DNA from: Streptomyces gilvus
GTDB taxonomy: Bacteria; Actinomycetota; Actinomycetes; Streptomycetales; Streptomycetaceae
Length of the DNA stretch: 64,000 bases
NCBI RefSeq assembly: GCF_022513565.1
Contig: NZ_JAKWBE010000007.1
Location: 124,001-188,000, forward strand
Direction of reading: 5' to 3'
Notes under the pieces: generated by a model
Seen by the model: only the letters and a program-made list of their open reading frames with translations
What the model was told of the DNA's origin: nothing
Databases searched by the model: none
Made by a program: the position numbers and the translations under genes
Shown: one piece after another, positions 57,243-64,000 of the stretch
Position numbering within the stretch: the stretch's first letter is position 1
How the letters are laid out: every line of letters begins with the position of its first letter

Positions 57243-57863
57243 GTGGCTATTAAAAGTGACGACCTCGGACACGAGAACGAGCTGGTGGCACGCAACGTGA
57301 AGCGGTTCAGGCTGGAGCGGGCGATGTCGCTCGGAGAGCTGTCCCGCCGCTCCGGCCTGTCCAAGCAGACCCTCTCCAAGATCGAGCAGGGGTCGGGAAA
57401 CCCCACCGTCGAGACGCTCGCCCAACTCGGCGCGGCCCTCGGCATGCCCGCCCGCCGGCTGCTCAACGAATGGGGCACGCCCGTCTACGTCCAGCGCCGC
57501 GGCGAGGGCGAGTGGGACGAGGACCAGCACTGGCGGCAGCGCCTCCTCGACGAGACCTACGGATCCGGCTATGTACGCACACTGGTGCTGCGCATGGAGC
57601 GCGACCACAGCACGCCCAAGACGGTGGAGCCGCACGCGCCGGGTACGCTGCACCACCTCTACCTCATCACCGGCAAAGTGCGCACCGGGCCCCTCGACGA
57701 ACCCGTCGACCTGTCCGCGGGCGACTTCGTCAGGTTCCCCGGCGACGTGCCGCACCAGGTGGTGTGCCTCAGCGAGGCCGCGACGGCCCACATGGTCACC
57801 ACCCTCCCGCAGGTGCGCCGCATCCCGCCGACCGTGACCCGGGGCGGCCCGCCCGAGCAGTGA
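57243..57863 (+). CDS. XRE-family regulator with C-terminal cupin domain
   Basis: A 206-residue protein from GTG 57243. The HTH_3 domain lies at about 15-70 (LGELSRRSGLSKQTLSKIEQG, GNPTVETLAQLGAAL), and a cupin sensor at about 100-195 (EPHAPGTLHHLYLITGKV, LSAGDFVRFPGDVPHQV). An earlier ATG at 57204 would lie almost on the palindrome, so the GTG is preferred. Such XRE-cupin proteins often regulate amino-acid, amine or aromatic metabolism. Its target here is not shown. Confidence 0.82.
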   Translation: MAIKSDDLGHENELVARNVKRFRLERAMSLGELSRRSGLSKQTLSKIEQGSGNPTVETLAQLGAALGMPARRLLNEWGTPVYVQRRGEGEWDEDQHWRQRLLDETYGSGYVRTLVLRMERDHSTPKTVEPHAPGTLHHLYLITGKVRTGPLDEPVDLSAGDFVRFPGDVPHQVVCLSEAATAHMVTTLPQVRRIPPTVTRGGPPEQ

Positions 57864-58348
57864 ACGGCGCGGCGCCGGACCGTCGAGAACACCCAGGGCG
57901 CGAGCCGTCCGATCAGGTGCAGCGACCCACCGGTGACCGGCGACCATCCGGCTTCCCATGCTTTGCGGCTCCCGCCGGGATTCGCACCTGCGGCCAACCA
58001 CGCCACCCGCACGCCCGGCGCGCCCCGCACACGGCCACCACGGGCGGCGACAGCGCCGCTGGCACTGCCCCTGGCCCCTGTGATGCGAGGCCCGAAACCC
58101 TCGCCCCCCCCCACGGGCACGACGCCGCCCCGCCGCACATACCGGCTTGCTGACTCTTCGTTCAGCCCACCCCAGCCAGAATCCAGCGGCCGTACAGAGA
58201 ACGACGAATGACGACAGGTGGCGAGCCGTCAGTTCATCCAGCCAGCATCCAGCCGCAGGTACACCTACGGGGCCGACCCGAAATCGGGTCGGCCCCGCCT
58301 GACCGGCATCTTTGCCTAGCTTGCCAGGTCCATGCTAACGCGTGCCCT
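57864..58348. other. Non-coding region with integrase-arm-like repeats
   Basis: No supported gene. It includes a C8 run at 58105-58112, a decayed-looking tRNA-like T-arm near 57962-57995, two copies of CCAGCCAGMATCCAGC (58172-58187 and 58238-58253, one mismatch) and a strong terminator at 58268-58295. It marks the right-hand edge of the catabolic island. Confidence 0.5.
58268..58295. terminator. Strong hairpin upstream of the ychF-end repeat
   Basis: GGGGCCGACCCG and CGGGTCGGCCCC around AAAT (12-bp perfect stem). No gene ends close by, so it may be left from a lost gene. Confidence 0.8.
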
Positions 58349-58374
58349 ACACATTGAACCGGAACGTCCACCAC
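58349..58374. repeat. Displaced copy of the ychF 3' end (att-like, left)
   Basis: ACACATTGAACCGGAAC, one extra G, then TCCACCAC. Apart from that G it is identical to the last codons and stop region of ychF at 59223-59247. Together the copies flank the Uma2 gene. Confidence 0.8.
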
Positions 58375-58415
58375 AACGCTCCCACCTGCGAAAACGCGCT
58401 TCTTGGAGATTCAAG

Positions 58416-58433
58416 TCAGCACAGAATCAGCAC
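58416..58433. repeat. Paired TCAGCAC sites, left
   Basis: TCAGCAC-AGAA-TCAGCAC: two 7-mers one helical turn apart. The same arrangement with spacer CAGG occurs at 59114-59131 on the other side of the Uma2 gene. Confidence 0.65.
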
Positions 58434-58528
58434 CGGCCGCTGATCTCGGCCTTCAGGACGGCAGGAAGGGCGGTCGCCCCGTTGGCGATCTCGTGGCCCG
58501 GGTCTCGTCGAGTCGCTACGGTTGAGCC

Positions 58529-59110
58529 ATGACCGCACTGCCCGACTGGATGCGCCCGCCGCGCGCGGAAGGATGGTTCGCGGAGGACCTGGACCGCCTC
58601 CCCGAGGCACCCCGCCACACCGAGCTGATCGACGGAGCCCTCGTCTTCATGATGTCGCCCCAGCGGTGGTGGCATGGCCACCTCGTCACCATGCTCACCG
58701 TCGCCCTCATGGAGCAGGCGCCCGGCGATGTCAACGTCGGCCGCGAGATGACCATAAAGCTCGACGAGCGAAACCGGCCCGAGCCCGATCTGCTCTTGAC
58801 AACGGCCGCCTACGACGGCGACCGCACCTGGTTCACGCCCGATGAGGTGCGACTCGTCATCGAGGTCGTCTCACCCGAGTCCGCGCACCGGGACCGCACG
58901 GTCAAGCTCCGCAAGTACGCGGAGGCCGGTATCCCGCACTACTGGTGCATCGAGGATGAGGACGGCGCCCCTGTCGTCCACGTCTACGAACTCGACGAGC
59001 CGACCGGCGTCTACGCGCCCGCCGGCATCTTCCGGGGCACCCTGAAGCGGCCTGTGCCTTTCGAGATCAGCCTGGATCTCGACAAGCTCACCCCGCGGCG
59101 GAGCAACTAG
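58529..59110 (+). CDS. Uma2-family (DUF820) PD-(D/E)XK nuclease-like protein
   Basis: A 193-residue protein with the Uma2 pattern ELIDGALVFMMSP (about 33-45), RPEPDLLL (about 83-90), LVIEVVSPESAHRD (about 109-122) and KYAEAGIPHYWCI (about 128-140). The acidic residues and Lys form the PD-(D/E)XK-like site. Uma2 proteins are numerous in Streptomyces and of unknown role. The ATG has a weak ribosome site. It is the only gene between the two ychF-end repeats, so it may be cargo of a lost element. Confidence 0.85.
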   Translation: MTALPDWMRPPRAEGWFAEDLDRLPEAPRHTELIDGALVFMMSPQRWWHGHLVTMLTVALMEQAPGDVNVGREMTIKLDERNRPEPDLLLTTAAYDGDRTWFTPDEVRLVIEVVSPESAHRDRTVKLRKYAEAGIPHYWCIEDEDGAPVVHVYELDEPTGVYAPAGIFRGTLKRPVPFEISLDLDKLTPRRSN

Positions 59111-59113
59111 GAA

Positions 59114-59131
59114 TCAGCACCAGGTCAGCAC
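59114..59131. repeat. Paired TCAGCAC sites, right
   Basis: TCAGCAC-CAGG-TCAGCAC directly after the Uma2 stop, matching the left pair in sequence and spacing. Confidence 0.65.
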
Positions 59132-59139
59132 GGGAACAC

Positions 59140-59175
59140 AGAAGGGGTCGGGCTCGCCAGAGCCTTACCCCTTCT
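59140..59175 (+). terminator. Terminator of the Uma2 gene
   Basis: Outer arms AGAAGGGGT / ACCCCTTCT with an inner GGCTC / GAGCC stem, 30 bp after the stop. Confidence 0.8.
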
Positions 59176-59220
59176 GACCTGCACACTTGACTAACCATCT
59201 AGCGCAGAGTAGCCGCAAGA

Positions 59221-60309
<1,089 letters not shown>

Positions 60310-60459
60310 GTTGCGACTTCCCGTACGTGAGAGGAGGGGACTGGAGGGGGCTGGGCCGATCCCACAGTCTACGGCGTGCCCGGCCCCGCTCCGGCGACCG
60401 ATCGAACGCATGGCCAAGCTCCGCCCTACGGCGTGTCCGAGACGCGATTCGGCACATAA

Positions 60460-60475
60460 ACCGACCTAGGTTGGT
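60460..60475. promoter_or_regulatory. Near-perfect palindrome just before the DUF6542 start
   Basis: ACCGACCTAGGTTGGT, with one mismatched pair, ends three bases before GTG 60479. It could be a repressor site overlapping the transcription start. Confidence 0.45.
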
Positions 60476-60478
60476 CGT

Positions 60479-61111
60479 GTGGAGCAACACAGGACGCGAC
60501 CCCCGCACGACGGAACGCGACGCGGCAGGCCCCCGCTGCCCCCACAGGCGGCGCAGGGCGGGTCCGCCGGGGCCGGCGCCCGTCCCGCCCAGCAACGCCC
60601 CGGAGCCCGTCCCGCGCAGCAACGTCCCGACGCCCGTCCCCCTCAGCACCGTCCGGCCGCCCGTCCTGCGATGCGGCAGCCGGGTCCGCCGCCGGACAAG
60701 GCGGTGCGGCGGCTGCCGAACCCGCGGCTGACCGGGCTGGGCGGCGGCCTGTTCAGCGGGACGGCGATGCTCGTGCTGGGCTGCCTGGACGCGTTGATCT
60801 TCGGGTCGCCGACGGCCTTCTACGGCGTGCTGTTCCTGCCGGTGTGCCTGCTGACGGCGATGTGGGTGCGCAGGAACGACCTGGTGAGCGCCCCCGTCGT
60901 CGTACCGATCGCCTTCGCGGTGGGTCTGCTGCCGGTCACCGAGGGCGGCGGCGGGCTGCTGGGCCGCCTGATGGGCCTGGTGACGGCGCTCGCCACGCAG
61001 GCCTTGTGGCTGTACGGGGGGACGCTGGTCGCGGGAGTGGTCGTCACCGTGCGCAAGATCGCCCTACGGCGCAGACAGGCGCTGCGGTATCGGAACGACC
61101 CGTTCCGGTAG
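60479..61111 (+). CDS. DUF6542-like membrane protein
   Basis: A 210-residue protein. The Pro/Gln/Arg-rich N-terminus has repeats such as ARPAQQRPGARPAQQRP (about 1-75). It then has four helices in a block starting RLTGLGGGLFSGTAMLVLG (about 82-100) and a basic tail ending RYRNDPFR. It matches what I recall of DUF6542. Function unknown. GTG 60479 is used; the ribosome site is unclear and a palindrome abuts the start. Confidence 0.72.
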   Translation: MEQHRTRPPHDGTRRGRPPLPPQAAQGGSAGAGARPAQQRPGARPAQQRPDARPPQHRPAARPAMRQPGPPPDKAVRRLPNPRLTGLGGGLFSGTAMLVLGCLDALIFGSPTAFYGVLFLPVCLLTAMWVRRNDLVSAPVVVPIAFAVGLLPVTEGGGGLLGRLMGLVTALATQALWLYGGTLVAGVVVTVRKIALRRRQALRYRNDPFR

Positions 61112-61121
61112 CGGTCCGGCG

Positions 61122-61202
61122 TTGCGCCAACCGTCGGTCGTTCCGACAGCCGTCCGTCGTTGCGCCAACCGTCCGTCGTTCCGCTAACCGACCGTCCTTC
61201 CG

Positions 61203-61216
<14 letters not shown>
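61122..61216 (-). repeat. 19-bp tandem repeat at the ppgK 3' end (five exact-length copies)
   Basis: Units at 61122, 61141, 61160, 61179 and 61198, for example TTGCGCCAACCGTCCGTCG and TTCCGCTAACCGTCCGTCG. The last unit contains the ppgK stop (TAG, 61205-61203 on the minus strand). The whole array fills the gap between convergent DUF6542 and ppgK genes. Confidence 0.93.
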
Positions 61217-61949
<733 letters not shown>

Positions 61950-61978
61950 GGCCCTACGTTACGACGGACGACTGGCGG

Positions 61979-62980
61979 TCACTCGGCCGAGGTTCCGGTG
62001 CGCTCGGCGATCAGTGCCGCCGCCTCCTCGCGGAGGTCACGGCGGAGTTCCTTGGGCAGCGAGAAGGTGATGGACTCCTCGGCCGCCTTGACGATCTCCA
62101 CGTCCTCGAAGCCGCGCTCCGACAGCCACTGGAGGACCTGCTCGACCAGGACCTCCGGGACGGAGGCGCCGGAGGTCACCCCGACCGTGCTCACGCCCTC
62201 CAGCCAGGACTCGTCGATCTCGTCGGCGAAGTCCACCAGGTAGGCCTCGCGGGCGCCGGCCAGCTTGGCGACCTCGACGAGCCGCTTGGAGTTGGAGGAG
62301 TTGCGGGAGCCGACCACGATGACCAGGTCCGCCTCGGCGCCCATCTGCTTCACCGCGAGCTGACGGTTCTGCGTGGCGTAGCAGATGTCGTCGCTGGGCG
62401 GGGAGATCAGCTGCGGGAACTTCTCCTTGAGGGCGTCGACGGTCTCCATGGTCTCGTCGACGGAGAGCGTGGTCTGGGAGAGCCACACGACCTTGGACGG
62501 GTCGCGGACCTCGACCTTGGCGACGTCGCCGGGGCCGTCGACGAGCGTGATGTGGTCGGGGGCTTCGCCGGAGGTGCCGATGACCTCTTCGTGGCCCTCG
62601 TGCCCGATCAGGAGGATGTCGTAGTCCTCCTTGGCGAAGCGGACGGCTTCCTTGTGGACCTTGGTGACCAGCGGGCAGGTCGCGTCGATGGTGGCCAGCC
62701 TGCCGCGCTCGGCCTCCTCGTGGACGACGGGGGCCACGCCGTGCGCGGAGAACATCACGATGTTCCCCTCGGGGACCTCCTCCGTGCGCTCGACGAAGAT
62801 CGCGCCCTTCTTCTCCAGGGTCTGCACGACGTACTTGTTGTGCACGATCTCGTGCCGGACATAGATCGGGGCCCCGTACTGCTCCAGGGCCTTCTCGACG
62901 GCGATCACGGCGCGGTCCACACCCGCGCAGTAGCCCCGGGGGGCGGCGAGCAGGACACGGCGGCCAGGCGAAGCGGTCAT
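61979..62980 (-). CDS. ispH: 4-hydroxy-3-methylbut-2-enyl diphosphate reductase (IspH)
   Basis: A 333-residue [4Fe-4S] enzyme, last step of the MEP isoprenoid route, giving IPP and DMAPP. The three cluster cysteines are in [17 protein letters not shown] and [13 protein letters not shown] and EEVIGTSGE lie in the active site. I prefer ATG 62980; ATG 62989 is possible. TACGAT eight bases before ATG 62980 and no ribosome site suggest a leaderless mRNA. It diverges from xseA. Confidence 0.93.
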   Translation of the reverse strand: MTASPGRRVLLAAPRGYCAGVDRAVIAVEKALEQYGAPIYVRHEIVHNKYVVQTLEKKGAIFVERTEEVPEGNIVMFSAHGVAPVVHEEAERGRLATIDATCPLVTKVHKEAVRFAKEDYDILLIGHEGHEEVIGTSGEAPDHITLVDGPGDVAKVEVRDPSKVVWLSQTTLSVDETMETVDALKEKFPQLISPPSDDICYATQNRQLAVKQMGAEADLVIVVGSRNSSNSKRLVEVAKLAGAREAYLVDFADEIDESWLEGVSTVGVTSGASVPEVLVEQVLQWLSERGFEDVEIVKAAEESITFSLPKELRRDLREEAAALIAERTGTSAE

Positions 62981-63075
62981 GTGAACCATCGTAAGGCCGC
63001 GCCCGGGAGGCCGAAGATCATGTCCGGCGGGCGCAGCCGGTCTGCGGTGTCGGTGGCGGCCGTTACCCTCGCGGC

Positions 63076-64000
63076 ATGGCTCTCAACACGTCCGCGGAGA
63101 CTCCCCTGCCCGTCGGTGAGGTGTCGCGGCTCATCGGCGGGTGGATCGACCGGCTGGGGGCCGTCTGGGTCGAGGGGCAGATCACCCAGTTGTCGCGGCG
63201 GCCCGGCGCCGGGGTGGTGTTCCTGACGCTGCGCGACCCCTCGTACGACATCTCGATCGGGGTCACCTGCTATCGGCAGACGTTCGACGCGGTGGCCGAC
63301 ATCGTGAGCGAGGGCGCCCGCGTCGTCGTGTACGCGAAGCCCGAGTGGTACGCGCCGCGCGGCCAGCTCTCGCTGCGCGCCGCCGAGATAAGGCCCGTCG
63401 GGGTCGGTGAACTGCTCGCGCGGCTGGAGCAGTTGAAGAAGACGCTGGCCGCCGAGGGCCTGTTCGCGGCGGAGCGGAAGAAGCCGTTGCCGTTCCTGCC
63501 GCAGCTGATCGGGCTGGTGTGCGGACGGGCCTCCGCGGCCGAGCGGGATGTGCTGGAGAACGCCCGGCATCGCTGGCCCGCCGTCCGCTTCGAGGTGCGC
63601 AACGTCGCCGTCCAGGGCGTGCACGCCGTCCCGCAGGTCGTGCAGGCCGTGAAGGAGCTCGACGAGCTGGGCGAGGTGGACGTGATCGTCGTCGCGCGCG
63701 GCGGGGGCAGCGTGGAGGATCTGCTGCCCTTCTCCGACGAGCAGCTGGTGCGCGCGGTCGCCGCGTGCCGTACGCCGGTGGTGTCGGCCATCGGCCACGA
63801 GCCGGACAACCCGCTCCTCGACCACGTAGCCGACCTGCGGGCCTCCACGCCGACCGACGCGGCCAAGAAGGTCGTACCGGACGTCGGGGAGGAGTACGAG
63901 CGGGTACGGCAGCTGCGGGACCGGGCCAGGCGGTGCGTGGAGGTTTTCGTCGAGCGGGAGGAGCGGGGGCTCGCGCACGCGCTCGCACGGCCCTCGATAG
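63076..64000 (+). CDS. xseA: Exodeoxyribonuclease VII large subunit (partial)
   Basis: The first 308 residues; the gene runs off the window. The N-terminal OB fold ([20 protein letters not shown]) is followed by the catalytic domain ([72 protein letters not shown], given here only as landmarks: [13 protein letters not shown]). It degrades single-stranded DNA with XseB. ATG 63076 lacks a ribosome site, while TACCCT lies seven bases upstream, so it may also be leaderless. Confidence 0.93.
   Translation, partial: MALNTSAETPLPVGEVSRLIGGWIDRLGAVWVEGQITQLSRRPGAGVVFLTLRDPSYDISIGVTCYRQTFDAVADIVSEGARVVVYAKPEWYAPRGQLSLRAAEIRPVGVGELLARLEQLKKTLAAEGLFAAERKKPLPFLPQLIGLVCGRASAAERDVLENARHRWPAVRFEVRNVAVQGVHAVPQVVQAVKELDELGEVDVIVVARGGGSVEDLLPFSDEQLVRAVAACRTPVVSAIGHEPDNPLLDHVADLRASTPTDAAKKVVPDVGEEYERVRQLRDRARRCVEVFVEREERGLAHALARPSI

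Noticed and set aside
43850..57863. Biphenyl or benzoate degradation as the pathway
   Set aside because: MhpB is a LigB-type enzyme matching dihydroxyphenylpropionate dioxygenase, not BphC or catechol dioxygenase, and no benzoate genes are present.
57955..58000. tRNA-like sequence (GGATTCGCACCTGCGG on plus; T-arm-like on minus)
   Set aside because: The would-be T stem does not pair correctly and no acceptor or anticodon arms follow; at most a decayed remnant.
57933..58211. 92-codon plus-strand frame after the XRE-cupin gene
   Set aside because: Pro/Ala/Thr-rich with no ribosome site or family features, and overlapped by repeats.

Overview
The window is high-GC actinobacterial chromosome, almost certainly Streptomyces. 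The codon use, the frequent GTG/TTG starts, the mycothiol gene mshB, the DUF6542 and SPOR mini-proteins, the PAS-GAF-SpoIIE-HATPase phosphatase and several Opp/BldK-like peptide importers all fit. From memory, the core order (mshB, peptide importers, typA, sdh, and then ychF, ppgK, ispH, xseA) matches the part of the S. coelicolor chromosome that holds bldK and the actinorhodin cluster. This comparison is recollection, not a search.

Layout. Positions 1-6 kb hold the end of a cell-wall protein with a collagen-like stretch and a PG-binding-like C-terminus, a DUF6113 membrane protein, mshB, a tiny membrane protein and a DPP-IV-type S9 peptidase. Positions 6-24 kb hold three complete OppABCDF importers. 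Two paralogous operons on the minus strand (6032-11872 and 18279-24129) bracket an unrelated one on the plus strand (12245-18118). Positions 24.7-29 kb hold typA and an orphan peptide-binding lipoprotein. Positions 29.5-33.3 kb encode a small coiled-coil protein and a mycobacterial Sdh1-type succinate dehydrogenase (membrane anchor, flavoprotein, Fe-S). Positions 33.3-42.4 kb hold a degenerate APH-like protein, a membrane coiled-coil protein, the PP2C phosphatase with a separate small HATPase, a NUDIX hydrolase, a SPOR protein, a GntR regulator and a DUF4190/septum-formation protein.

Positions about 43.7-57.9 kb look like a catabolic island. Two divergent operons encode a complete 3-phenylpropionate/cinnamate-type route. 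The minus-strand operon has a four-component ring-hydroxylating dioxygenase, cis-diol dehydrogenase, C-C hydrolase, acyl-CoA ligase and a small protein. The plus-strand operon has a QOR-like reductase, then MhpB, MhpD, MhpF and MhpE. The ring is hydroxylated, rearomatised, cleaved by MhpB, hydrolysed to succinate plus hydroxypentadienoate, and taken to pyruvate and acetyl-CoA. An IclR regulator and an XRE-cupin regulator share a divergent promoter with a perfect palindrome. The left edge abuts a secreted-type lipase gene that has lost its 5' end.

Positions 58.1-59.25 kb hold a Uma2 gene between two copies of the ychF 3' end and paired short repeats, which looks like a relic of site-specific integration. 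The conserved genes ychF, DUF6542, ppgK, ispH and the start of xseA complete the window.

The most unusual recurring signal is at gene 3' ends. At least five genes (DUF6113, the PP2C phosphatase, NUDIX, dioxygenase beta, ppgK) end in short tandem repeats whose unit contains the stop codon. mhpD has a related in-frame array at its C-terminus, and oppC of the first importer has its tail copied about 270 bp away. I saw no RNA genes, CRISPR arrays, transposases or integrase genes.
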